A DNA stretch of 64,000 nt, from NCBI GenBank assembly GCA_033064195.1, contig JARBJD010000002.1, forward strand, positions 496,001 to 560,000. Direction: 5' to 3'. Under the pieces are notes generated by a model. It was not told where the DNA came from. It made no database searches and saw only the letters and a list, made by a program, of their open reading frames with translations. Below, one piece after another: positions 35,165 to 45,600 of the stretch. A program made the translations under genes and the position numbers. The DNA comes from Blattamonas nauphoetae (lineage: Eukaryota > Preaxostyla > Oxymonadida). Within the stretch, counting starts at the first letter, position 1. Each line of letters opens with the position of its first letter.

Positions 35165-36657
35165 TCACCAACGGAATTGTTGTTGCTGTGGTTGCTGGTA
35201 TTGTTGCTGATAGGGCTGATTCATCGATGATTGAGTATTTACAGAGATAAACGCACCCCTTTGCTGTTTTTGTTCTGTTTTCTTATCACCAATATTATCG
35301 AGGTCTATAATGTTTGAGTTGAATCCATCCGCCTGTTTTGGTTGTGCTTGAGTCTGTGTTTGTTGTGGGGTCGACGACTCCATGAAAGCTGCAAAGACAG
35401 GGTTCACAGCTGCATTTTGAGGAGGTGCTTGTTGAATTGGTTGTGCAGGCAGTGTTTGGGGAGTATTTTGTGTGAAAAATGGTGATTGGTTTGTTGGCTG
35501 AGTTTGCTGTGGAAATGATTGAGGTTGAGGTTGTTGGAAGAATGTTTGTGGTTGTTGCTGTGGTTGAACAGCTGGCTGTTGCTGGGTAAAAATATCGTTA
35601 CTAGGAAACGGTGATGATTGAGGTTGCTGTTGAGGCTGTTGGAAAGCTGTTTGTTGAGAGTTTTGTGGGAAAAATGAAGTGTTCGAAGGCTGTTGCGGTG
35701 TCTGCTGGAAAGAAAAGAATGGATCGGGTTGAGTTTGTTGTTGTTGAAATGGTTGTTGCATTTGTTGTTGTTGTTGATATTGTTGCTGTTGTTGCATTTG
35801 CTGAAGACGGCGTTGTTCTTCTTGCTGCCGCTGGATCTCAGCTTGTTTGCGTCGTTGTTCTTCTTGCTCTCGTTCTCTCTCTGCTTCACGTCTTCTTTCT
35901 TCCTCCCTTCTTCGTTCTTCAGCAACTCTTCGTTCTGCAGCCTCTCTTTCTCTTTTCTCTCGCTCTTCCCTTTCTCTTCGTAGCCTCTGTCTTTCTTGGA
36001 TCTCATATTCATCATCAAAACCACCTCTTCCCCGTGGCTGATATGAATCATATCTGTGATCTCCTGCTTGATTACTACCAACTCCTGCCATTCTAGAAGC
36101 GAGTCTTTGAGCATCTTGGCGCATCTCACGGATCTGTTCCTCATCCTTAAGAACATCGACCAATGCTTTTGCTTTTTCACGGACTACGACCAAGAAAAAT
36201 GATCAGAATGAGTATGAGGGACGAATGAGTTTGACAGAAAGAGATACCATTTACTCCACAATCGACTTGCTTTGAGTTAATATACTGGAAGCGTGTGAGA
36301 TTATGGAGACGATATGTGTTTGATTTGAGTTCATCGACACATCGAGGTGACCCAGAGCGAATTAATGCTTCAGCAAGATTGAGACTCTGCGGAATGAGTC
36401 AGATTGGAAGAAGCCGAAAGCAATACAAAAATAACGGAAAAGACCTTGTAAACAACTTTCCAATCTTTTGGTTTTTGATCCATCCTTGTCCAGAGAGTTT
36501 CCATGACATCAGCGTATCCAGCGTTTGTTCGAGTCCCTGAGGCAATTTCATTGAGAAGGGCGGAGTCAACAACATCACGATCATTCAAAGTTGCGCTGAT
36601 AACTTTTTTCTCCCATTGTGAGCGTAGAGGTGCAACCTTGTTCAAGACTTTCTCCAT
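35165..36657 (-). CDS. ENTH-domain (epsin-like) clathrin adaptor
   Basis: Three exons join as VVYK|SLNLAEALIRSGSPRCVDELKSNTYRLHNLTRFQYINSKQVDCGVN|VREKAKALVDVLKDEEQIREMR, a complete ENTH domain. The start at 36657 gives MEKVLNKVAPLRSQWEKKVISATLNDRD. ENTH domains bind PtdIns(4,5)P2 or PtdIns4P and bend membranes. An Arg/Glu-rich helix follows, and then a long Gln-rich tail with DPFFSF and NPVFAAF, which resemble DPF/NPF motifs for AP-2 and EH-domain partners, and IIDLDNI, which resembles a clathrin box. The gene ends QQFRW at 35165. No ubiquitin-interacting motif is evident. Total about 460 residues. Its lipid partner could be made by the PIP kinase at 42.7 kb (inference). Confidence 0.85.
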
Positions 36658-36868
36658 TTTGAAGATCAACCCATCGGATCAGTATTCTGATACGACAAAA
36701 AGGAAAACCAGAATCATCAATACAAATATTGCTTCATTAATTTGAAAATAATCATTTGAAGTTGAAAACGTTGCCAGTGACAACAATATACCCGTTTTGA
36801 AGGAATGGTGTGATTCTCCGAAATCGTGGTGTTGTGACAACTTTTCAGTTCATGGGCTAGATCAAAAA

Positions 36869-38644
36869 ATGACACAATCTAAGGACGATAGCCCTGATAT
36901 AACTTCATCAGAACATAATCACAATGAACAAGATGCTCTTTCTGGATCACATCCAGATGTACCTCAAGAACCTGGGAAAAAGGAGGACAAGAAATGGTCT
37001 GCTGCTTTCTCTTCGATTTATGAATGATACAACGAATTCACTCAGGTACCATGATTCAACCTCTATTAAAGTTCTTGTGGTGATCATTATGACAAGCGTG
37101 TTCTTCCTTGTGGAGCTGGTTGTCGGAATCATGACGAACAGTGTTGCTCTACTGTCTGATGCTGTTCATATGCTCTCCGATTTGCTCGCTCAGGTCATTG
37201 GTTTTGCATTCGTTCAGGTATACACTATTTTCTGCCCTTCTAACCTTCCAATTGCCATTCATCTGACCACATTTTCCAGATCTCCAAAAAGGGCCAGACT
37301 CCCAAAATGAGTTATGGTTTTTCTCGCTCTGATGCACTTGGAGGACTCATAAATTCTACATTACTTATCACCCTTGCGTTTCTCCTCATTTTTGAAGCGA
37401 TCGACCGTCTGATTGGATCTTTCGGTTTGGACAGCTCTTTGTTGATCTATCTTAGAAATCAAGAACCCTGTTCTCTTGATGATTGTGGCAGGCCTCGGTT
37501 TGGTTGTAAATATAGTCGGAATTTCAATTTTCATGTGTGGAGGTGATGGCGAGGGAGATGGTCACGGACACGGGCACGGACATAGTCATGGCCATAGTCA
37601 CGGTCACAGCCACGGCCACAGTCACGGCCACAGCCACGGCCACAGTCACGGCCACAGCCATGGCCACAGTCACAGCCACGATGATGATGAGGAGGAGGAC
37701 TCTGATCACGACCATGAGCACGAAGAACACGATCACGAACACCATCACCATCACGAAGGGCATGAACACGAACATGATCACAAACATAGTCATGAAGAAC
37801 ATGACCACGAACATGAACACGAACATAATGATCACAAACACGAACATTCGAACGAGGAACATGATCATGAACACGACCACGATCATGAACACGACCACAA
37901 CCACGATCACGACCACAACCACAACCACGATCATGAACACGATCATGAACACGACCACGAACACGATCATGAACACAACGAGGAAGTGAAGGCAGAGGGA
38001 GCCGGAGATTCAGACGGAAAGAAGAAAAAGAAGAAGAAGATGGTATGTCTCTCGTTCTTCTCATCTGTATCTCCCAGAACCAGAACATTGCGGGTATGTT
38101 CCAACATCTCATCGGAGACGCGCTTGGCTCGATCGCAGTCATGGTCAGCACGACCATCATCCTGACCATTCCCTGGAAGCACCGCTACATCTTCGATCCC
38201 ATCTGCAGTCTGATTGTGGTCTGCCTCATTCTGCGAGGCGCCATTCCTCTCTTCCTCAACACTGCACGCATTCTCGTTCTCGCTGCTCCGAAGAAGTCGG
38301 ACACGAAAGCCATGACTGACTCTCTCTCGAGCATTCCCGGTGTGGCTGGTGTCCACAACCTCACTCTGTGGGAGCTCGTTGAAGGCAAGAACGTGTTTTC
38401 TATGCACGCAAAGATTGACGTCAATGCGGATTATCCCAAAACACTCGGGCTCATCAAGCGATATCTCCACAAAAAGGGCTCTCATATCAGCACTATCCAG
38501 CCCGAGTTTGTCCTCTCCAGAGATATGACTGATTCACTGGAATGCGATATCTCAGGGTGCACAAAATCCACTGCTGCAACGTCCATGGGAGTTTCGTCGT
38601 CACCTCAAGCGGAATCAGTACATTTGCGTCCTCTTGCTTCATAA
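36869..38644 (+). CDS. CDF-family zinc transporter (ZnT) with His-rich loop
   Basis: Cation diffusion facilitators exchange Zn2+ for H+ across organelle or plasma membranes. The start at 36869 and the first intron join DKKW|YHDSTSIKVLVVIIMTSVFFLVELVVGIMTNSVALLSDAVHMLSD. This includes TM1-2 with the metal-site SDAVHMLSD. Further joins are FVQ|ISKKGQTPKMSYGFSRSDALGGLINS and GSF|EIKNPVLLMIVAGLGLVVNIVG, giving TM3-4. A cytosolic loop of ~150 residues is a His/Gly/Ser, then His/Asp/Glu tract. After an intron (KKKM|NQNIAGMFQHLIGDALGSIAVM) come TM5 with the second half-site HLIGDALGS, TM6 and a C-terminal ferredoxin-like domain (IPGVAGVHNLTLWELVEGKNVFSMHAKI). The topology and length fit the ZnT1-like group. 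Confidence 0.9.
37563..37985 (+). repeat. His-rich minisatellite encoding the zinc-transporter loop
   Basis: Tandem 6- and 12-bp units first encode GHGHSHGHSHGH, then HDHEHDH-like text. The tract stays in frame with the transporter. Antisense and alternate frames remain open across it only because of the repeat. Confidence 0.8.
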
Positions 38645-38880
38645 TTTTTTCTCTATTTATATCATTTCATTTCACCTATCTCTTCGTTTTGAATGGACAC
38701 ACATTCTAATCCAACGAATTGATCCCATATCCAGGGTTGTCGGGCCCATCGAAGTGACTTTCCATAGATTTTCAACTACTTAAATAGGCTAAAAATTTAA
38801 AAGATACATATTCCATGGGATATCTTCAGAATAATACAAGGAGATCCAATATTATGTTTATTATGTATATCCAAAGACTT

Positions 38881-39186
38881 TTATGTCCTACTCATCTTTT
38901 GCACTCCTTCGTGTTGTGCTATGGCTTCATCTGTCCTGTGTTTCCAAGCGTCGCGTCGTGCTATGGCTTCATTTGTCCTTTTTTCAACTATTTCATCGTT
39001 TATCCGTTCATTTTCTGCATCTTTCAAATTTCGTTCTACTTGAGAGTTCAATTCTTCAGTCTCTTCTAATATTTTCTTTAATCTTTTTAAAAGATCTGTA
39101 TATTCATTGGAGGTAGGAGAATTTTGACCAGCTTCCTTAGCACTTGTATCCACATCTAAAGTTTCAGGAGTTTCTTTATTTTCCAT
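38881..39186 (-). CDS. Small coiled-coil protein, unknown
   Basis: The frame is open from 39336, but the first ATG is at 39186, giving about 102 residues. An upstream exon is possible. The sequence is highly charged and heptad-like (DLLKRLKKILEETEELNSQVERNLKDAENERINDEI cannot be folded otherwise). Near its end a unit of about 13 residues is repeated: KRTNEAIARRDAW and KHRTDEAIAQHEG, mirrored by a duplicated ~21-bp DNA unit at about 38920-38980. No family is recognised. It lies in a gene-poor stretch, so it could also be a decaying gene. Confidence 0.4.
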   Translation of the reverse strand: MENKETPETLDVDTSAKEAGQNSPTSNEYTDLLKRLKKILEETEELNSQVERNLKDAENERINDEIVEKRTNEAIARRDAWKHRTDEAIAQHEGVQKMSRT

Positions 39187-39336
39187 TGTCCTTCTTTTCT
39201 CCCCGGTGTCGATGGCGGATTCTTCTCCTTGTTTTTTTGGCTTAGGAAGTGTCAATTCTGAAGAAACCCTGGGCAAAGAAGCGGTATTTTGAAATTCAAT
39301 ATCAGCCAATGTGAAGATCAACGGGATGGTCCGCAA

Positions 39337-40752
39337 TCTTTTTCCCTCTGAACGGCGACCATCCTTTTATCTCGTTAAAACAAGAATTCAACCAATCAAA
39401 GTTCAAGATCGTCAATGTCTTTGTCGATCTGATCGATGGCAAAGTGAGTCTTGACCTCTCAAAAGTTTGCTCTCCATTGTTCTTTCAGTCTCATGCAATC
39501 ATAGTGGCTAGGTGACGTATCACATGTGACTCTATTGTTCGATTCGATCTCTTCAAACAGACAGTCATGAACATGGAAAACGAAGGTGAGATGTACTCAA
39601 ACTCTCCCTCCTTTCATACTCCGAATTAACAAAGTGAATGTTCCTGAAAACTCTGGAGATGCCTTCTTTTCTTCAATCAAAACATGACACAAAAATGTGG
39701 ATGATTCCACTTTGGAAATATCCCAGTATGATCGTTGGACCTCAAACAATGAATCGCGTTTTCTTCCTTATCTCCTTCGTTTGAGTCTTTCTCGTTCACC
39801 CTCTACATTTCTCCCTCTCTACTCTTCCTTAGCAGGTTCCTTATATCGTTCAATTTGAGGATCACACCTTGATCTGCCTTTCGAGACCACTTTCCACATT
39901 CCTCGGGCATTTTTCGATCATATCTCGTTCAAGCAAATGCCTCTTCTCAAACGATCACTGAACCTTCTGAATCTGAACACCCATTTTGATCATGCTTGTT
40001 GAGCATGACCAAATCATCCGATCGTCAGGAGGAAACGAATTCGGACTCTTTCTGTGTCTTCTGTGGAAATACCTTCTTGAAATTCTCACTGTCACATTTA
40101 TTGCCATGATGGAGTGTTGATATCGTTCTGTGTTTTCTCACCGTTCAAGACCATTTGTGTAGTTCTCAATGAAATAATCCTCGCGTCACAAAATCGTACT
40201 GACGCAGTAATTCTCCTAAAAAATTATCTTTCTTCGTTTATCATCCCTAAATACATCATTTCTGAACTTTTTTCAATTTCATAAAAACATAGAAGTTGTC
40301 ACGATCAACTCTGAAATCTCACGTTTTTTCAATTTTTCTCTTTAATGGATGTATTTTGTCCATTGTTTCACATAGAGACCTCTTTTTTTGTTGTTTTCCA
40401 TCCTTTCCCTGTCTTTGAACTTGTTTTGCAATAAAAAGTGTGCAAAAATGTGCTGATCTTAGAAAGGCCATTTCATGCGCGATCAGGCTTGAAATCTATA
40501 AATTCACCTTTCTTATGTGTACTCAACAACTAAATCTGAATTCAGTAAAATTTGATTTTTTTCCACGCTCATATATTATTTGCATCATTTCATTGAGATT
40601 GACACATTTCACTATTTTTGGACATCATGTGTTGGTTTATTTCTCTAACATGTTTACATTGAGCAATTCGAAATGGAGACTGCCCATTGGGACCGGAGCC
40701 CCACATTTTACTTACTTTTAAGTCATTCCGACAACCCTGCCCATATCCAAAG
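39337..40752. other. 1.4 kb without a supportable gene
   Basis: AT-rich with many T-runs. Short coding-like stretches occur (for example about 39360-39510 and 39700-39860 on the plus strand), but they are broken by stops and match nothing I know. I looked for tRNA A and B boxes and for small ORFs with splice sites and found nothing convincing. It may be a decayed gene plus the upstream region of the acetyltransferase. Confidence 0.4.
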
Positions 40753-41485
40753 ATGGAATGTGAAAATCATCACATGTTTCGGTCTTTTAGACCTGAAGAT
40801 GTCAACCAAATCAAGGAAATCTTTACAGTGTCTTTTCCCATTACATACAACGATCGTTTATTACAGTCGTTCTGCTTGGGAACCAGCCAATATCGTACAT
40901 GTGCCATAACGATACCATATCCTCCAATATCTCCAAATCCAGAACATCGTGTTCAAGAAAACTCTCATATCGATCCACTCACCCAATTTTCAGCTGATGG
41001 ATTTATTATTGGACTCATGATATTCGAAAAGCATTCACAGTCATCAGTTCCAGTACCTCTCTTCTTAATCACTTTATTTTCCCATCACAACCGTTGTCTC
41101 CTTAGAATTTGGTGTGGAAAGGGATTAAACGCAGACCATCTCTCTTTGGGACAGGATTGTCGTACTTCTATCTCGGCAGTCTGGCAGTCCGACCTTCTTA
41201 CAGGAAGAAGGGATATGCAACTATCCTCGTCAACAAACTCATACAATGGGGAATAGAAGATCCCAATATTGGAGGAATATACCTCCATACGCAAGATACA
41301 AACTTGGGCTCTCACAAGTTTTATACGAAGCTTGGTTTTCGCCTTGTTGGAACGGAAATGTTTGATTTATTTCATGTTCTGACGTTATTAGCGATTATTA
41401 CACCAGTATTCGAGAAGGAAGTCGAAATGCCGATGTATTTGTCCTAGAAATTGATAAACCAGAGAGATCATGCACGATCTTCTAA
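40753..41485 (+). CDS. NAA60-like GNAT N-terminal acetyltransferase with C-terminal CaaX motif
   Basis: Three exons. Exon 1 (ATG 40753, alternative 40774) gives MFRSFRPEDVNQIKEIFTVSFPITYNDRLLQSF and ADGFIIGLMIFEKHSQSS, the start of NAA60 (human LRLLCHDDIDTVKHLCGDWFPIEY... and IVGMIV). Exon 2 gives YFYLGSLAVRPSYRKKGYATILVNKLIQW, the acetyl-CoA site motif (R/Q-x-x-G-x-A), then GIYLHTQDTNLGSHKFYTKLGFRLVGTE. A 31-nt GTTTGA...ATTAG intron joins to IDYYTSIREGSRNADVFVLEIDKPE, matching human YYYSIRGVLKDGFTYVLYI. The protein ends SCTIF at the TAA at 41485: a canonical CaaX box. NAA60 acetylates N-termini of transmembrane proteins at the Golgi or plasma membrane, so a prenyl anchor would serve the same location (inference). 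Confidence 0.8.
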
Positions 41486-41657
41486 GCTTTGAGTAGAATC
41501 ACTATCAATCAACAAAAATGGTATTACGCACATTGAGCAGATCTCTTTCGTTGAAATCACACTGCATATTCTGTTGTGAACGATTCGGGAAAGATCAAGA
41601 ATTACGAAGGCATCTAATAATTGGTAACCAGCTGAATGAGCAAAACAAAACCAACCA

Positions 41658-42554
41658 ATGATAATCACACTTCTTTTATATCTTACTCATCGTTTACAAA
41701 CACAGATTCAAAATGAAAAAGCAGATTCACTTCGAAGAACATGTCTCTACAGATGCTGCTTTCTTATTCCGACTTTCGAAGATGAACATTTGCAGAACTC
41801 AACGGCATGCCTCCACGAATGCCTCCGTGGTGATATTATCTCTCTTTCATACGACTTCACCATGCCACACCAACATCAAAAATCCAAATTCTTCACAGAA
41901 CCTGAGCCTGAACCAGAACCTGAGCCTGAACCCGAGCCTGAACCAGAACCTGAGCCTGAACCAGAACCCGAGCCTGAACCAGAGCCTGAACCAGAACCCG
42001 AGCCTGAACCAGAGCCTGAACCAGAGCCCGAGCCTGAACCAGAACCTGAGCCTGAACCAGAACCAGAGCCTGAACCAGAACCCGAGCCTGAACCTGAACC
42101 TGAGCCTGAACCAGAACCCGAGCCTGAACCAGAGCCTGAACCAGAACCCGAGCCTGAACCAGAGCCTGAACCAGAGCCCGAGCCTGAACCAGAACCTGAG
42201 CCTGAACCAGAACCAGAGCCTGAACCAGAACCCGAGCCTGAACCAGAACCTGAGCCTGAACCTGAACCAGAACCCGAGCCTGAACCTGAGCCTGAACCAG
42301 AACCAGAGCCTGAACCAGAACCCGAGCCTGAACCAGAACCTGAGCCTGAACCTGAACCAGAACCCGAGCCTGAACCTGAACCAGAACCAGAGCCTGAACC
42401 TGAGCCAGGGCCAGACCCTGATTGCTATGGAGTCATTCCTGCGAGGGATATCCAGAAAAGGAAGGAACGTTTTTACGAAGATTTAGCATATTCATCCAGC
42501 CGATACTTACGCAGAAAATCGAATTCAATCGAAAAGGACTCTATCGACGAGTGA
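41658..42554 (+). CDS. Secreted or membrane protein with 85 tandem Glu-Pro repeats
   Basis: 298 residues, single exon. An N-terminal hydrophobic segment ([13 protein letters not shown]) may be a signal peptide or anchor. Residues ~28-60 contain four or more cysteines ([18 protein letters not shown]). Then a perfect run of 85 Glu-Pro dipeptides is followed by [37 protein letters not shown]. No family is recognised. A long EP rod is stiff, extended and acidic, so a spacer or ion-binding role is plausible (inference). EP-repeat proteins occur on the surface of several parasites, but this does not imply relation. Confidence 0.6.
   Translation: MIITLLLYLTHRLQTQIQNEKADSLRRTCLYRCCFLIPTFEDEHLQNSTACLHECLRGDIISLSYDFTMPHQHQKSKFFTEPEPEPEPEPEPEPEPEPEPEPEPEPEPEPEPEPEPEPEPEPEPEPEPEPEPEPEPEPEPEPEPEPEPEPEPEPEPEPEPEPEPEPEPEPEPEPEPEPEPEPEPEPEPEPEPEPEPEPEPEPEPEPEPEPEPEPEPEPEPEPEPEPEPEPEPEPEPEPEPEPEPEPEPEPGPDPDCYGVIPARDIQKRKERFYEDLAYSSSRYLRRKSNSIEKDSIDE
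41898..42407 (+). repeat. Hexanucleotide coding minisatellite, 85 units
   Basis: 510 bp of GA(A/G)CC(A/T/C) units, exactly 85 codon pairs for Glu-Pro. Third-position variants form a higher-order pattern of about 12-30 bp, with whole blocks duplicated (compare 41953-42060 with 42115-42190). The other frames are also open across the array because of the repeat. Confidence 0.9.
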
Positions 42555-42687
42555 ACCCGTCTTTACGCCTGTCAACATTTCGTGATCTTGTTTTGTAAAT
42601 CATTTTAAAACAAATACTCTATATCGGTTCGATTCACCAGTCTTTGGATTGAGACTTTTTTCTTGGGTCGATCTGTGTTTCTTTTTG

Positions 42688-45600
42688 ATGAGCCAACCTT
42701 CAGCAGGTGAGGCTTCGACACCCGCTTCTTCGCACTCACAGATTCGGGGACATCAAGAGTCATCTCACCTTCGCAACACACTCCCACCACGTCCATCCAA
42801 GCAACACTCTTCTTCACACTCCAAACAGAAATCAAGACAGAAATATGAACGGGACTCACTATCAATTTCTTCATTGACAGACTCATATGAATATGAAACT
42901 ACGTCTGAATCTTCATCTGAACGACATTCTTATCAAAGAAAAAGACGACATGAAACCGAGTCATCTGATGACAGCTATGAGGAATTCCTTCGCTGGAAAG
43001 CCTACAAAAAAGAAAAGGAGCGTAAACAAAAGAAAAGAAGAGAACGAGATCGACGAGCAAGAGAAGCGGAAAGAAGAAGGCAAGAAGAAGTTCAAACTGC
43101 AACAAGGCTCACAGAACTAACAGAGACTGTTCCTCCACCCAATACCAAGAGGCTTACCCTCGATGGGCAAGATGCAGAAACATTGAAACGACTGATGCAA
43201 ACACCAGGTGTCGAATTTGCCGACAACTCCATCGGAAAACCTGTTACTCCAGATCATCCACTTTACAATCTCATGCTTTATGTCCAATTTGGAATTAGAC
43301 TCAGTATTGGACGAGTTACTCCCAAACCATCTCACCTTGTCACACTCGCAGATTTCCAAGAAGCAGTCAAAATGGAGTTGCCTCATCATCCACAATCAAC
43401 TGTGACGACCGATAGCAAACAACCATATGAATATAAATTCAAAGATTATGCACCTTACATCTTCCGAAAGTTGCGAGAGCGATTTGGGTGTGATGCAGGA
43501 GACTACATGGTCAGCCTGTGTGGTGACGATTCTCTAAAAGCACTCAATACTCCCGGGAAAAGTTCGGCATTTTTCTTCAGCAATCAGAGTTTCTTCATCA
43601 AGACTATGACAAAGGAAGAAAGCCAACTTCTTCGCAAGATTCTACCCAATTACTATCAACATACCCTCCAATATCGAAACACTCTCCTTGTCAGAATATA
43701 TGGCATACATCGTCTCAAAGAGTTCAAGCGAAAACGAAAAATATATATTCTGGTTATGAATAATGTTTGCGACACAATCTACCCAATCCACCAAAGATAT
43801 GACTTAAAAGGATCACTTCATGGACGTTCGGCTCTTGATACAAAGAAGAGAGGAGAAAATATGATCCTTAAAGACAAGGATTTGCACAGAACATTCGTTT
43901 TGGCCCCAACAAAGCACCGTCTCTTCCATGAACAGCTCAAAATCGATGTGGGCTTCCTCACTCGTAATCATCTCATGGATTATTCCTTATTTCTTGCCAT
44001 TCATCGCCCAAGTCAGATGGCCACAACAGGAGCTGTCGTTCCAACGCCTAAACCCAATTTCGTTTCATCATCGATGATGCCTGCCGCTATGGCTGCTGTA
44101 CCAGTTGGGATCAACCAGGTCGATCTTCCGCGCGGAACTACTCTCAATCATCCCGGATTTGTCCATAAAAGCGGTCTTTGGGTCAATATCTTTCAGAGCG
44201 ACAATGGAGGCTTGGCATCTGTGCAGATGGTCAACGACAAGCTTATTCTGGGTGAAGAAGTTATGTACATTGGCATTATTGATATTCTGACCTTTTGGGG
44301 AACACGGAAAACGGCCGAGAACTTCTTCAAGAAGACTCTTCTTGGGCAGGACGGAAAGCAGATTTCTGCGGTCAACCCGATGTTCTACGGCGAGAGATTC
44401 TTGGAATACATGCGACTCCATTTTATTTCAAGTGACGAAGCCTTCAAACACTCTGAGGAGCGTGCCCTGATGCGACAAAGGCGGCTGACAGTCGCTGCAT
44501 TCGGAGATGTGAAAGGAAGTCTGAAACTTACGACCAAACCTGAACCTGAAACACCGCAGAGGCCCAAACGAGCGGTCACGATGGACGAGAGACTCAAAGA
44601 CAAGGCCGTTCTCGACGAGAAGAGAGAAGAGATTCGCCGAGCGACCTCTGAGACGGAAGGGGAACCAAAAGAGAAAGTACATCAAGATGAAACGGGAAAG
44701 GAAAAAGAGCCATCACAAATGAAAGAAGATGCCGAACAGAAGGAAGGTGTGAAAGAAGAGAAGAAAGAGGAAGTGAAGGAAGATGCCGAACAGAAGGAAG
44801 GTGTGAAAGAAGAGAAGAAAGAGGAAGAAGAGAAGAAAGAGGAAGTGAAGAAAGAGGAAGAAGAGAAGAAAGAGGAAGTGAAGAAAGAGGAAGAAGAGAA
44901 GAAAGAGGAAGAAGAGAAGAAAGAGGAAGAAGAGAAGAAAGAGGAAGTGAAGAAAGAGGAAGAAGAGAAGAAAGAGGAAGTGAAGAAAGAGGAAGAAGAG
45001 AAGAAAGAGGAAGTGAAGAAAGAGGAAGAAGAGAAGAAAGAGGAAGTGAAGAAAGAGGAAGAAGAGAAGAAAGAGGAAGAAGAGAAGAAAGAGGAAGAAG
45101 AGAAGAAAGAGGAAGTGAAGAAAGAGGAAGAAGAGAAGAAAGAGGAAATGAAGAAAGAGGAAGAAGAGAAGAAAGAGGAAGTGAAGAAAGAGGAAGAAGA
45201 GAAGAAAGAGGAAGTGAAGAAAGAGGAAGAAGAGAAGAAAGAGGAAGTGAAGAAAGAGGAAGAAGAGAAGAAAGAGGAAGTGAAGAAAGAGGAAGAAGAG
45301 AAGAAAGAGGAAGAAGAGAAGAAAGAGGAAGAAGAGAAGAAAGAGGAAGTGAAGAAAGAGGAAGAAGAGAAGAAAGAAGAACAGGCAGAACTGCGGAAAG
45401 AAAATGAGACGAAGGAAGACATTCCGACACAAGAATCTGTGGAAATGGACAAATCTGTCGGACACACATCGCCTGAAGAAGAGATCACCAGCGGAGATAA
45501 AGTAGTCGAAGAAGAAACGAAAGAAGAGGAACCAGCAGCGAACACCAAATCAGAAGACCAATCTCAAAACGAAGAAAACAGGCAAGAAGATAGCCCATCC

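Noticed and set aside
37524..38169. Val/Met-rich and Arg/Asp-rich minus-strand frames across the zinc transporter loop
   Set aside because: Shadows of the His-rich minisatellite.
39500..39560. Possible tRNA B box (GTTCGATTC) near 39537
   Set aside because: No paired T stem or acceptor stem and no A box at the right distance.
41898..42407. Regular tandem repeats that might suggest a CRISPR array
   Set aside because: There are no unique spacers, the units are coding, and the organism is eukaryotic.
41713..42486. 257-codon Asn/Leu/Ser/Gln repeat frame overlapping the EP-repeat gene
   Set aside because: An alternate frame through the same hexanucleotide array; the EP frame has the better N-terminus and a natural C-terminus.
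44594..45548. Three overlapping minus-strand frames of 250-291 codons (Leu/Pro, Ser/Phe and Phe/Leu repeats)
   Set aside because: Shadows of the Lys/Glu minisatellite in the PIP kinase; periodic DNA leaves all frames open.
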